From the NCBI RefSeq assembly GCF_003285005.1, contig NZ_QMFA01000043.1:1-64000 (forward strand): a stretch of DNA of 64,000 nt, written 5' to 3'. Positions 25,253 through 34,340 of this stretch are shown piece after piece (within the stretch, counting starts at the first letter, position 1; the number at the start of each line of letters is the position of its first letter). The DNA is from Paenibacillus sp. YN15 (GTDB taxonomy: Bacteria; Bacillota; Bacilli; Paenibacillales; NBRC-103111). The notes below the pieces were generated by a model. It saw only the letters and a list, made by a program, of their open reading frames with translations. It was not told the origin of the DNA and made no database searches. A program made the position numbers and the translations under genes.

Positions 25253-26152
25253 TTACTTCAAGTCCTCGATAGAGCTGATCTCCATGTAGGCGGGAACCAC
25301 CAGGCCCAGCTTGGTGCCCTTCAGGTTGACTCCCAGATCCTCCACCTTGTCCTTGTATTTGTCCATGTAGTCCTGATGAGTGGTGGGCAGCCAAGCCGCC
25401 ACCATGGCGTCTGCGCTGCCGTCGGCGATGCCTGCCCACATGGGGCCGGCCTCCACTTGGAGCATCTCCGCTTTAATCCCCAGCCGCTCCTCCAGCACCT
25501 GCTGCACCACATTGGTGCTGGCAATTTCCGAGTCCCAGGCCACATAGGCCAGCTTCAGCTTTTTGCCGTCTTCCTTGGCCAGGTCCTTGGCCCACTCATC
25601 CACCTTGGCGGCATTGCTCTTGACCCAATCCGCCGCGGCCTCCTCCGGCTTCTTGCCGTCCACAATGGCGGACATCACCACTGCCATGTCATCCGCCGTC
25701 CACTCGAAGCGGTCCAGCAGAGCATAGGCGGAGGGGAGGGTATCCTTCAGCCCCTTGCGGACAATGGTGCGGATTTCCTCATCCTGCCCAAAGGTCCCCT
25801 TGGGGTCCTCCAGATACTTCAGCTCATACTTGGCGAACATCCAGTGGGGCGTCCAGCCGGTGACAATAATCGGCTTTTTGTCCTTATAGGCTTTGTCCAA
25901 AGCCGCCGCCATCGCCGCGCCGGAGCCCTCCACCAGAGTCCAATCCGACAGCTCATAGTCCTTCAGAGCCTGGGCGGCCTGCTTCATCAGCCCTGCGCCG
26001 GGATCGATTCCGATAATCTGGTGCTTCACCTGATCGCCTACACTTTTGTCTCCGGAGGCGGAGCTGTCATCCGAGCATCCTGCCAGCAGGCCGGCCCCCA
26101 ATAATCCGGCCAAGCAGACGGTCATCCATTTTCGCGGGAAAAGTTTACGCAT
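25253..26152 (-). CDS. opuAC: Glycine betaine-binding lipoprotein OpuAC
   Basis: Binding protein of the OpuA osmoprotectant importer, 299 residues. The lipobox LLAGC at about residue 26 marks a lipoprotein. The two lobes come in the Bacillus OpuAC order: IIGIDPGAGLM...IVTGWTPHWMFAKYELKYLEDPKG first, then LAYVAWDSEIASTNVV and VAAWLPTTHQDYMDKYKDK, ending LVVPAYMEISSIEDL. Compared with ProX-like relatives this is the circularly permuted order, as known for B. subtilis. The tryptophans expected to cage the trimethylammonium group are seen in GWTPHW, VAWDSE and AAWLP. AAGGAGAG precedes the ATG. It is the last gene of opuAA-AB-AC. Confidence 0.96.
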   Translation of the reverse strand: MRKLFPRKWMTVCLAGLLGAGLLAGCSDDSSASGDKSVGDQVKHQIIGIDPGAGLMKQAAQALKDYELSDWTLVEGSGAAMAAALDKAYKDKKPIIVTGWTPHWMFAKYELKYLEDPKGTFGQDEEIRTIVRKGLKDTLPSAYALLDRFEWTADDMAVVMSAIVDGKKPEEAAADWVKSNAAKVDEWAKDLAKEDGKKLKLAYVAWDSEIASTNVVQQVLEERLGIKAEMLQVEAGPMWAGIADGSADAMVAAWLPTTHQDYMDKYKDKVEDLGVNLKGTKLGLVVPAYMEISSIEDLK

Positions 26153-26181
26153 GAGATCTCTCCTTTTTCTTAAAAATATAG

Positions 26182-27030
26182 TTAGGCCTGCTTTTCGCGC
26201 TGCGGCCGTTTCTTGCGCTTCATCAGATATTGCGTCATCCGGTCCAGCAGAATCGCCAGCACCACAATGGCTAACCCGGCTTCAAAGCCTTGCCCGGTTT
26301 TCACCTGGGTCACCGCCCGGTACACATCTGCGCCGATGCCCTGCGCGCCGATCATGGAGGAAATCACCACCATGGACAACGCCAGCATGATGGTTTGGTT
26401 GATGCCCGCCATAATGGACGGCATCGCCATAGGCAGCTGCAGCTTGACCAGCACCTGGGAGGGGCTGGAGCCGAAGGCATGAGCGGCCTCCACCAGCTCG
26501 GGGGCAACCTGCCGGATGCCCAGCTCCGTCAGCCGGATGGTGGGGGGGACGGCGAAGATCACCGAGGCGATTACGCCGGGCACCACGCCCAGCCCGAAGA
26601 AGGTAACGGCAGGAATCAGGTAAACGAAGGCGGGCATGGTCTGCATAAAATCCAGCACCGGCGTCAGCGTGCTGCGGACCCGCTTGTTCTGGGCGCACCA
26701 GATGCCCAAGGGAATGCCGCTCAAAATGGACAGCAGGGCGGCAGTCAGCACCAGCGCCAGCGTATCCATGGTATGATCCCAATAACCCAGGTTATAAATA
26801 AGAAGCAGGCCCAGGAAAGCGAACAGGGCAAAGCCCCATTTGCCCAGATAATAGGCAAGGGCAACGGCAAGCACAATCAGGACAAGGGCAGGGGACAGAT
26901 GGAGCAAATAGGAAAAACCGCCCACAATGCCTTTGATAAAGCCGGACACCACGGAAAACAGCCCTGACAGATGATCGTCCAAAAAGCTTACAATGACTTC
27001 AATCCACTCATCCAGTGGCAATTTCGGCAT
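26182..27030 (-). CDS. opuAB: Glycine betaine transporter permease OpuAB
   Basis: Inner-membrane permease of the OpuA importer. From the ATG at 27030 it has 282 residues, the length of B. subtilis OpuAB, with about seven hydrophobic segments. The EAA-type loop is APELVEAAHAFGSSPSQVLVKLQLPMAMPSIMAGI. The frame is open to 27096, but GGAGG lies before the ATG at 27030, which overlaps the end of opuAA by 23 bases, indicating translational coupling. It functions with OpuAA (ATPase) and OpuAC (binding protein) in uptake of glycine betaine under osmotic stress. Confidence 0.96.
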   Translation of the reverse strand: MPKLPLDEWIEVIVSFLDDHLSGLFSVVSGFIKGIVGGFSYLLHLSPALVLIVLAVALAYYLGKWGFALFAFLGLLLIYNLGYWDHTMDTLALVLTAALLSILSGIPLGIWCAQNKRVRSTLTPVLDFMQTMPAFVYLIPAVTFFGLGVVPGVIASVIFAVPPTIRLTELGIRQVAPELVEAAHAFGSSPSQVLVKLQLPMAMPSIMAGINQTIMLALSMVVISSMIGAQGIGADVYRAVTQVKTGQGFEAGLAIVVLAILLDRMTQYLMKRKKRPQREKQA

Positions 27031-28228
27031 GGGCAACAACCTCCTTATCGGCAGCAGGCTGTCTGGCCAAGGCGCCAAGCACCGCTCCGCGTACAATCAC
27101 GCCCAGAATCCGTCCCGTTTCATCCGCCACGGCAACGGGATACCTGGAGCTGCTGCAAATATCGAACAGATCGTACAGCAGCCGGTCGGGTGCTACCACC
27201 GGTACGTCCCGGATCACAATGTCCTCCAGGGTGCGTCCGTCGGCAGCCGCTTCCGAGGCATCCTCGGCGGTAATGACGCCGATCAGCTTCTTGCTCCGGT
27301 CCACCACGAACAGGTTGGAAATGCCCGCTTCCTTCATCAGCTGCAGGCCCACCCGCGGCCCTCTGTCCAAGCCGATGGTTTCCGCGCGGCGCATTACGGA
27401 GGAGGCGGTCAGCACCTTGGACAGGTTGACATCCTCCACAAACCGCTCCACATAATCATTGGCGGGACTCATGAGAATCTCCTCGGGAGTGCCGATCTGC
27501 ACAATGCCGCCATCCTTCATAAGGGCGATCCGGTCGCCGATCCGCAGCGCCTCATCCAGATCATGGGTAATAAAAACAATGGTTTTGTTCATCTTGACTT
27601 GAAGCTCCAGAAGCTCATCCTGCATATCCTTGCGGATCAGCGGGTCCAAAGCGCTGAAGGCTTCATCCATCAAGAGAATATCCGGATCATTGGCCAGAGC
27701 CCGGGCCAATCCCACCCGCTGCTGCATGCCGCCGCTCAAGGCGTCCGGCATACTGTTGGACCAAGCTTCCAGTCCGACTAACTTAAGCGCTTCCAACGCC
27801 TTCTCCCGGCGGAGCTTCTTGTCCATCCCTTGGACCTCCAGACCGTACTCCGCATTCTCCGCCACCGTGCGGTGCGGAAACAGGGCAAACTTCTGGAAGA
27901 CCATGGCGATCTTCTCCCGCCGGACCCGGCGCAGCTCCTCGGCGCCCATTCCCACAATATCCTTGCCGTGAATGCTGACGGTGCCGGATGTAGGCTCAAT
28001 CAGCCGGTTCAAGAGCCGGACCAGGGTGGATTTTCCGCTGCCGGAGAGTCCCATGATCACGAAGATTTCCCCTTCGTTCACATCGAAGCTGACTCCGTTC
28101 ACCCCAACCGTATGCCCCGTTTCCTTGTAAATCCGGTCCTTGCCCCATTGCTGGGCCAGGAGGGGAAGAGCGGATGCCGGGTTGGGGCCGAAAATCTTGG
28201 TAACGTCCCGAACCTCGATAATAGGCAA
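27008..28228 (-). CDS. opuAA: Glycine betaine transporter ATPase OpuAA
   Basis: ATP-binding subunit of OpuA, 406 residues. The ATPase core shows Walker A GLSGSGKST (about 59-67), signature LSGGMQQR, Walker B ILLMDEAFSALDP and switch FITHDLDEAL. A tandem CBS pair occupies about 275-395 (ISNLFVVDRSKKLIGVITAEDA..., YPVAVADETGRILGVIVRG) and in homologous transporters senses ionic strength or cyclic-di-AMP. The start is a TTG at 28228 after AAAGGAGTG. A strong promoter (TTGACA-N18-TACACT) and paired inverted repeats lie upstream, divergent from the gbsR-like gene. Confidence 0.97.
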   Translation of the reverse strand: MPIIEVRDVTKIFGPNPASALPLLAQQWGKDRIYKETGHTVGVNGVSFDVNEGEIFVIMGLSGSGKSTLVRLLNRLIEPTSGTVSIHGKDIVGMGAEELRRVRREKIAMVFQKFALFPHRTVAENAEYGLEVQGMDKKLRREKALEALKLVGLEAWSNSMPDALSGGMQQRVGLARALANDPDILLMDEAFSALDPLIRKDMQDELLELQVKMNKTIVFITHDLDEALRIGDRIALMKDGGIVQIGTPEEILMSPANDYVERFVEDVNLSKVLTASSVMRRAETIGLDRGPRVGLQLMKEAGISNLFVVDRSKKLIGVITAEDASEAAADGRTLEDIVIRDVPVVAPDRLLYDLFDICSSSRYPVAVADETGRILGVIVRGAVLGALARQPAADKEVVAHAEIATG

Positions 28229-28269
28229 AAAGCCTCACTCCTTTCCTTCGCGCTTTCATGCACCTCTTA

Positions 28270-28299
28270 AGTGTAAGGAAAATAAAAGGGTGATGTCAA
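28270..28299 (-). promoter_or_regulatory. Sigma-A promoter of opuAA-AB-AC
   Basis: On the minus strand TTGACA (28299-28294) and TACACT (28275-28270) are separated by 18 bases, about 40 bases before the TTG start. Confidence 0.85.
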
Positions 28300-28305
28300 C
28301 ATAAA

Positions 28306-28341
28306 TTTCTGTAAAAACTGTCTGTACAGAAAAAACTGTAC
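28306..28341. promoter_or_regulatory. Overlapping inverted repeats, candidate GbsR-family operator
   Basis: TTTCTGTA-N11-TACAGAAA (28306-28332) overlaps GTACAG-N6-CTGTAC (28324-28341). Both are perfect. They lie just upstream of the opuAA -35 and between opuAA and the gbsR-like gene, so a single regulator could control both. The link to that regulator is inferred from position. Confidence 0.65.
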
Positions 28342-28473
28342 GATGTTATCTCCCGTATCCTTGGTTATGCTCCACGATCCTCTGTTTGCTGCATCTTTAC
28401 TTTATGCGGCAGGTTCCATACAATAGGTTCAGTGTACGACAATCATGAATTTGGCGGGATAGGTGACAGTGGC

Positions 28474-29043
28474 ATGGAGCAAGCGAAGGAGCTGCCCAGG
28501 GAGCAGCAGGAGATTGTCCACAGGGCCAGAAAGCGGATTATTGAGTCTATCGGCCAAAATATGGATTTATACGGCATCAATTTATCCATCGGGCATTTGT
28601 ACGGATTGTTATTCTTCCAGAATAAGCCTATGACCCTGGACGAGATGACGGAAGCCATGAGGATGAGCAAAACCAGCATGAGCACCGGTGTCAGAACGCT
28701 GGTGGATTTGAAGATGGTCAACAAGGTATGGGAAAAAGGGGCGCGCAAGGACCTCTATGAGGTGGAGATGGACTGGTTCCAGACCTTCGCCGATTTTTTC
28801 TCGCTGAAGTGGAGAAAAGCGCTGGAAATTAATATGCATGCCATGCGCAAATCCAAGGCGGAGCTTCTGGAGCTGGCCCGCGCCAATCCCGGCGTGGAGG
28901 AGCTGGAGCGGCTGGTGGAGGCGGATGTGGCCAAAATGAATGAAGCCATCCGCTACTACATGTGGCTGGACCGGTTTATCGAAACGCTGGAGACCGGCGC
29001 CATCTTCGACCTGGTGCCCAGAGACCTTCCTGAGGAATCATAA
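28474..29043 (+). CDS. GbsR/OpcR-like MarR-type regulator
   Basis: A 189-residue regulator of the GbsR family, which controls choline and glycine betaine genes in Bacillus. The winged helix is at about 25-95 (GINLSIGHLYGLLFFQNKPMTLDEMTEAMRMSKTSMSTGVRTLVDLKMVNKVWEKGARKDLYEV), followed by a helical dimer/effector region. The frame is open to a GTG at 28432, but AGGTGA lies before the ATG at 28474 and gives the family length. It is divergent from opuAA, with two inverted repeats in between. Repression of opuA in the absence of osmotic stress or in response to a betaine-related ligand is inferred. Confidence 0.88.
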   Translation: MEQAKELPREQQEIVHRARKRIIESIGQNMDLYGINLSIGHLYGLLFFQNKPMTLDEMTEAMRMSKTSMSTGVRTLVDLKMVNKVWEKGARKDLYEVEMDWFQTFADFFSLKWRKALEINMHAMRKSKAELLELARANPGVEELERLVEADVAKMNEAIRYYMWLDRFIETLETGAIFDLVPRDLPEES

Positions 29044-29051
29044 TATATGCA

Positions 29052-29092
29052 GGCAGCGGATGAGCCGGTTTGGCGGCGACGCTGCCTTTTTT
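29052..29092 (+). terminator. Terminator of the gbsR-like gene
   Basis: GGCAGCG (29052-29058) pairs with CGCTGCC (29080-29086), followed by six T. Confidence 0.85.
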
Positions 29093-29245
29093 GTTGCGGT
29101 GAAGGGATCCCCCCTCCCGCGGCAAAATAATCCCGCCCGGTACGTAAAAAATCCGTTTCCGGGCAGCGGGGTTCCCTCCGGCCAAGCTACAATGGGGGCA
29201 TTGCGCCGCCGGGGGCGGCTGTGAGACCATTTCTTTTCCACAAAA

Positions 29246-29289
29246 TGATAATGATAATCATTTACACAAAAATCCTGCCGGTATATGAT
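29246..29289 (+). promoter_or_regulatory. Fur box and promoter of the AraC-ABC operon
   Basis: GATAATGATAATCATT at 29247-29262 matches the first 16 bases of the 19-base Fur consensus and 17 of 19 overall. It overlaps a strong promoter: TTTACA (29261-29266), 17 bases, TATGAT (29284-29289). Iron-bound Fur would block the -35. The stretch 29044-29356 otherwise holds the preceding terminator only. Confidence 0.88.
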
Positions 29290-29356
29290 TAGGACAGATG
29301 AATTCCGGCAGCCGCAACCAACCTGCCGGAAGCAACGGACGGTAGGAGGACAAAAG

Positions 29357-30394
29357 ATGGAGATCGGGCTGGAGGCGGAGCATTTCGACGCTGTGTATGA
29401 AGGGCTGAAGGGGTACTGTTCGTCCTCGGGAGAGCAGCTTCATCCGGAGGATGCGGTATTTCTCTTGCCGGACCAGGTGGGCAAAGGGTATCTGAAGCAG
29501 ACTAAGCTGCGCCACGGCATGGCGCTCTCCTGGAGCAGGATGCAGCTGATCGAGCCGGTGGTGATGGATGTGGGGGTGCGTTATCCCCATATGGAGCTTT
29601 CCTTCACCCTGGAGGGCGACGGTTCCTGGAGCCGCCACGGCACAACGCGGGAGTACGGGCTCAGCGGGGGTACGGGAAATCTGATGTACATGCACAATGA
29701 GGGCTTTCATGCCGAGCAATATGCGGGCAAGCCCATTGATCATATGGAGGTGCGCATCGATTTTGCCCTGTGGCGCCATCTGCTCTCCCCGCTGCCCTGG
29801 CAGGCTGAGGAGTCCTTTTATTGCCGCCCGTGTCCCTTGACCCCGCGGGTGCGGGACATCATTGAGGAGATGCGGGGCTGCTCCTACAGCGGCGCCATCC
29901 GCCAGCTTTATCTGGAGGGCAAATCTATGGAGCTGATCGCCATATGCCTGAACGAGTCCGGCGCAGGCCATGGCGACCTGCTGCAGGATGCTGCCAAGAG
30001 CTTCCGCAAAAGCGACGCGGAGGCCCTGGTCCAGGCCCGGGACATTCTGGCCCGCACCTGGCAGGAGCCGCCCAGCCTGATGCAGCTGGCCCGGATGGTG
30101 GGCTTGAACGACTTCAAGCTCAAAAGCGGCTTCAAGGAGCTGTTCGGCACTACCGTATTCGGCTATGTGCGCCGGATGCGGATGCAGGAGGCCCGGCTTC
30201 TTCTGGAGAAGGGCCAGGCCAATGTATCCGAGGCCGCTTACCGGGTAGGGTATACCAACGTCAGCCATTTTGCCAGCCAGTTCCACAAGGCCTTCGGCAG
30301 CTCCCCCGGCGAGTTTATGTCAAGGAGGAATACGGCATGGAAAGAACCGGAGCTTCCCGTCAGGAAGAGGGGAGAGGAGGAGAACAGGAGGTAG
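29357..30394 (+). CDS. AraC-family regulator (siderophore-uptake type)
   Basis: A 345-residue activator. The C-terminal AraC DNA-binding domain (about 245-335) shows two helix-turn-helix units: PSLMQLARMVGLNDFKLKSGFKELFGTTVFGYVRRMRMQEARLLL and NVSEAAYRVGYTNVSHFASQFHKAFGSSPGEF. The N-terminal part resembles PchR/YbtA-type sensors, which in other bacteria bind a ferric siderophore and activate its uptake genes. TAGGAGG precedes the ATG at 29357. A Fur box and promoter lie upstream. The end of the gene overlaps the start of the first ABC half-transporter by 58 bases. Confidence 0.9.
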   Translation: MEIGLEAEHFDAVYEGLKGYCSSSGEQLHPEDAVFLLPDQVGKGYLKQTKLRHGMALSWSRMQLIEPVVMDVGVRYPHMELSFTLEGDGSWSRHGTTREYGLSGGTGNLMYMHNEGFHAEQYAGKPIDHMEVRIDFALWRHLLSPLPWQAEESFYCRPCPLTPRVRDIIEEMRGCSYSGAIRQLYLEGKSMELIAICLNESGAGHGDLLQDAAKSFRKSDAEALVQARDILARTWQEPPSLMQLARMVGLNDFKLKSGFKELFGTTVFGYVRRMRMQEARLLLEKGQANVSEAAYRVGYTNVSHFASQFHKAFGSSPGEFMSRRNTAWKEPELPVRKRGEEENRR

Positions 30395-32204
30395 GAGGCA
30401 AGCAGACCAGAGGCGGCATCGGGCGTCTGTTTCAGATTGCCGGCGCCAAAAAAGGTCTGGTTATCATCTCCTGCGTATTGTCCGTTATCAGCACACTGGC
30501 CTCTTTTATTCCCTACGTATCCATATATGCCATCATTGAAGAGCTGCTGAAGCATTCCGCCAATCTGCGGGAGGCGGATTCGGCTCTCTTGATCCGCTGG
30601 GGCTGGACCGCTTTTTTGTCCATGGCCGCCAGCTTCGCCTTTCTGTTCGCGTCCATTGTGTGCTCCCATATGGCAGCGTTCAAAATTCTGTACCTGCTGA
30701 AAATCGCCTTCGCCCGCCATATGGCCGCGCTGCCCCTGGGCTTCCACACCCTTCACTCCACCGGCAAGCTGCGCAAGGTAATGGACGACAATATTGAGAA
30801 AATCGAGGGGTTTATCGCCCATCAGCTGCCGGATCTGGTAGGCTCCTTGGCCGCCCCGGTGGTGATGCTGGGGATGATGCTGTTTTTTGACTGGAAAATG
30901 GGCCTGGTCTGCCTGATCCCTCTGCTGCTGTCCTATCTCATTCAGGCGGTGGCCTTTACCGGGAAAACATCGGCGGAATTTCTGCGGGTGTACCAGGATC
31001 ATCTGGAGGATATGAACAACTCGGCAGTGGAGTATGTGCGGGGCATCGCCGTGGTGAAAACCTTCAACCAAACGGTGTTTTCCTTCCGCCGGTTCCACAG
31101 CTCGATTGTGGCGTATAAGGATTTCGCCCTGAAATATACGTTATCCATGAAAAATCCCTTTGTCACTTTCATCGTGCTGCTCAATTCCGTAGCGGTGTTC
31201 CTGATCCCCGCCGGGATTATCCTGGGCAGCCGGGCGGCGGACCAGCAGGCCTTTGCCCTGTCCTTCCTGTTCTACCTGATCTTCGGCTCGGCCATGTCCG
31301 GGCCGATCATGAAGCTGATGTATGTGGCCACTTCAGGAAGACAAATCGTGGAGGGCACGGAGAGGATGGACAAAATCTTCGCCGTCCCGGCCCTTCCCGT
31401 AACGGATAAGCCGGAGGCGCCCGAAGGCTACGATGTCCGTTTCGACCGGGTCAGCTTCGCTTACCGGACGGAGGAAGGGGAGACCCGGGCCCTGAACAAT
31501 ATCTCCTTCCTGGCCCGGCAGGGGCAGATTACGGCTCTGGTAGGCCCCTCCGGCAGCGGCAAAAGCACCATTGCCCATCTGGTCCCCCGCTTCTGGGATG
31601 TGACAGAGGGGAGTGTGCGCATCGGCGGCGTGGATGTGCGGGATATGGACCCGGTGCTGCTCATGGAAAGGTAGGCTTTGTGTTCCAGGATGTGTTCCTG
31701 TTTAAGCAGAGCATCCTGGACAATATCCGCGCGGGCAATGCCTCGGCTTCCCGGGAGGCGGTGATGGAGGCGGCCAAGGCGGCCCAATGCCATGACTTTA
31801 TCATGGAGCTGCCCGACGGTTATGATACCGTCATTGGAACCAAAGGCATCCATCTGTCCGGCGGCCAGCGTCAGCGGCTGGTGATCGCCAGGGCGATATT
31901 GAAGGATTCCCCGATTATTATTCTCGATGAGGCTACAGCCTTCGCCGACCCGGAGAACGAGTACAAAATTCAGCAGGCCTTTGAGCATCTGGTTCAAAAC
32001 AAGACGGTCATCGTCATTGCCCACCGGCTGTCCACCATTCAAGGCGCTAACCAAATTTTGGTGCTGGAGGAGGGACGGATTACGGAGAGCGGCACCCACA
32101 AAGAGCTGCTCTTGGCCCATGGCAAGTATAAGCAGATGTGGGATACCTATACCGGCACCCTAAGCTGGACCATTGCCGGGAAAGGAGCGGTGCGCCATGC
32201 CTGA
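30337..32204 (+). pseudogene. ABC half-transporter (YbtP/IrtA-like), frameshifted
   Basis: Membrane plus ATPase half-transporter of the exporter fold, similar to YbtP/IrtA-type siderophore importers. The first fragment (30337 to a TAG at 31672-31674) carries six helices and Walker A GPSGSGKST. The rest continues in the -1 frame (FVFQDVFLFKQ..., signature LSGGQRQR, Walker B IIILDEATA, H-loop IAHRLS) to 32204. One extra G in the GG at 31670-31671 would restore an intact protein reading ERVGFVFQD. No classical slippery heptamer is present, so a point deletion or a sequencing error is more likely than programmed frameshifting. AAGGAGG lies 8 bases before the ATG. The next gene overlaps its end by 8 bases. 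Confidence 0.85.
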
Positions 32205-33936
32205 TTGGAAGAGCATTCTGTATTTGACGGACGAAGGCTACCGGGATATGAAAAAGGCGGTATGGGCCAGCTTTCTTGCCAACATAAGCTTCATGCTGCC
32301 CGTGTCGGCTATGGCGGCGGTAATTATGGAGGTGCTGAAGCCCTTTTCCGGCGGCGGGCCTACGGACTACGCCTCCTTATGGGGCTGGGCTGCCGCAGCT
32401 GTGGTGCTGACGGCGGTGATGTTCCTGGCCAACAGCTACGAGTACAACAAAACCTTTGTGGCCGCCTATTCGGTGGCCGCCGACCGCCGCATCCGCATTG
32501 CCGAGCGGCTGCGGAAGCTGCCTCTGAGCTTTTTCAACCGCAAGGACCTGACAGAGCTGACCACCAACATGATGGAGGATTGCGCCAAAATCGAGCATGC
32601 CTACTCCCATGTGGTGCCCCAGTTGGCGGGAAATGTGCTGTCCATTGCCCTGATCATGCTTATGCTGGGCTTCTATGACTGGCGGATGGCGCTGGCCATC
32701 TTCTGCACGCTGCCTGTATCCGTGGCCGTGCTGGCGGTGAGCCGCCGGTACCAGCAGAAGGTGGGGGCCAGGCATGTGGACACCAAGCTGAAGTCCGCCG
32801 AGCAGTCCCAGGAATATCTGGAGGGCATCAAGGTCATTAAGGCCTTCGGCATGAGCGGAGCCAAGTTCGACAGTCTGGACAGGGCGCTTAAGGACCTCAT
32901 GCGCGAGAGCATCCGTCTGGAGGTCATCGTCGGCAGCTTCGTGGTCAGCGCCATGCTGCTGCTGCGCTTCGGCCTGTCCGTGGCCATTTTCACAGGGGCC
33001 TATCTGATCTCCAACGGCTCCTTGGATTTGGTGAAGCTGGTGGTGTTCCTCATTGTCGGAGCGCGGATCTACAATCCCCTTGGCACCATCATGACGCTGT
33101 TGGGCGAGCTGTTTTATGTGATGGTTTCCGTCAAGCGGATGAAGAACCTGGACGCGGAGCCTGTGATGGAGGGCAATCCGGAGGTTAGGCCGGAGCATTT
33201 TGGCATCGAGCTGGAGGAAGCGGGCTTCCGCTACAATGAGGAGGAGGTTATCAAGGGCATTACCGCCACTATTCCCGAAGGGAAGGTGACCGCCCTGGTA
33301 GGCCCCTCCGGCAGCGGCAAAAGCACCGTCTCCCGCCTGATCGCCCGCTTCTGGGATGTGAACCGGGGCGCGGTGAGAATCGGAGGCGTGGATGTGCGGG
33401 AGATGGAGCCGGAGACGCTGCTCTCCTATGTTTCCATCGTCTTCCAGGATGTGGTGCTCTTCGACGACACCATCCTGAACAATATCCGCATCGGCAACCG
33501 GAACGCCACCGATGAGGAGGTGCTGGAGGCGGCGCGGCAGGCCTCTTGCCATGAGTTTGTGGCGAAGCTGCCGGCGGGCTACCAGACCCGGGTAGGCGAG
33601 AACGGCTCCACCCTCTCCGGCGGCCAGCGCCAGCGCATCTCCATCGCCCGGGCGATTCTGAAGAATGCCCCGATCGTGCTGCTGGATGAAGCTACCGCAT
33701 CCCTGGACCCGGAGAACGAGGCCCATATTCAGGAGGCTTTATCCCATCTGGTGAAAGGAAGGACGGTGGTGGTCATCGCCCACCGGCTGCGGACCGTTGC
33801 CGGTGCGGACAAGATTATCGTGCTGGAGGAAGGCCGCAAGGTGGAGGAAGGGCGGCATGAGGAGCTGCTGGCCCGGGACGGGCTGTATGCCCGGCTGTTC
33901 AACATCCAGCAGGCCAGCCTGGGGTGGAGGATGTAG
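32197..33936 (+). CDS. ABC half-transporter (YbtQ/IrtB-like)
   Basis: A 579-residue transmembrane plus ATPase protein, the likely heterodimer partner of the upstream half-transporter. Six helices fill about residues 20-300. The ATPase has Walker A GPSGSGKST, Q-loop IVFQD, signature LSGGQRQR, Walker B IVLLDEATASLDPE and H-loop IAHRLR. In the Ybt/Irt systems such pairs import ferric siderophores despite their exporter-like fold, and the Fur box plus PchR/YbtA-like regulator here support that reading; export cannot be ruled out. AAAGGAG precedes the ATG at 32197, which overlaps the preceding frame by 8 bases. A terminator follows at 33974. Confidence 0.88.
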   Translation: MPDWKSILYLTDEGYRDMKKAVWASFLANISFMLPVSAMAAVIMEVLKPFSGGGPTDYASLWGWAAAAVVLTAVMFLANSYEYNKTFVAAYSVAADRRIRIAERLRKLPLSFFNRKDLTELTTNMMEDCAKIEHAYSHVVPQLAGNVLSIALIMLMLGFYDWRMALAIFCTLPVSVAVLAVSRRYQQKVGARHVDTKLKSAEQSQEYLEGIKVIKAFGMSGAKFDSLDRALKDLMRESIRLEVIVGSFVVSAMLLLRFGLSVAIFTGAYLISNGSLDLVKLVVFLIVGARIYNPLGTIMTLLGELFYVMVSVKRMKNLDAEPVMEGNPEVRPEHFGIELEEAGFRYNEEEVIKGITATIPEGKVTALVGPSGSGKSTVSRLIARFWDVNRGAVRIGGVDVREMEPETLLSYVSIVFQDVVLFDDTILNNIRIGNRNATDEEVLEAARQASCHEFVAKLPAGYQTRVGENGSTLSGGQRQRISIARAILKNAPIVLLDEATASLDPENEAHIQEALSHLVKGRTVVVIAHRLRTVAGADKIIVLEEGRKVEEGRHEELLARDGLYARLFNIQQASLGWRM

Positions 33937-33973
33937 GAGGCAGGCACGCCCTATTGCAAAACGGCCCGGAACA

Positions 33974-34025
33974 GGCCGCTTTCCACTTTCGCATGAAGCT
34001 GCGGGAGAGGGGGGCGGTCTTTTTT
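33974..34025 (+). terminator. Terminator of the AraC-ABC operon
   Basis: GGCCGC (33974-33979) pairs with GCGGTC (34014-34019) using one G-T pair, followed by six T. Confidence 0.65.
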
Positions 34026-34056
34026 ACCACATCAGAATGTTTGTTCCTTCATAGTA

Positions 34057-34249
34057 GACATTTTGCGAATTTTGTCTTTCATACAGTGGACATGAGCAGA
34101 GTAGTTCTCCCCTCCCCTACTTTGCTCACAAAACACAATATACGGAAGGCGAACGCTATTCAGCCACTATATATAGACATGTATCCCGGGCGACTGCTGT
34201 AGCCACGATGTCCACTTTCCAGCGGACATTCTGGAGGGTTTTGTCCTTC
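34057..34249. repeat. Diverged direct repeat upstream of the NifH-like gene
   Basis: GACATTTTGCGAATTTTGTC plus TTTC (34057-34080) recurs as GACATTCTGGAGGGTTTTGTC plus CTTC (34225-34249). GTGGACAT-type motifs lie beside both. They resemble intergenic repeats rather than genes. The gap 33937-34463 holds this repeat, the terminator and the Fur-controlled promoter. Confidence 0.45.
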
Positions 34250-34340
34250 TGACGCATACAAAACCTGGATACGAAACCCCGGTTTCTGCGCTCCCCCTAC
34301 CTTAGCCTGATGCGGTTGCCCAGCGGGAAGTGGTTCGATT

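Noticed and set aside
25253-26152. Circular permutation of OpuAC as a novelty
   Set aside because: The lobe order is the same as in B. subtilis OpuAC, so it is a known property of this subfamily.
29944-30336. N-terminal extension of the first ABC half-transporter frame
   Set aside because: This part is out of frame across the AraC DNA-binding domain; the ATG at 30337 has AAGGAGG at 8 bases.
31660-31685. Programmed -1 frameshifting in the ABC half-transporter
   Set aside because: The site ATG-GAA-AGG-TAG contains no slippery heptamer and no other half-transporter in the window uses one; a point deletion or sequencing error is simpler.
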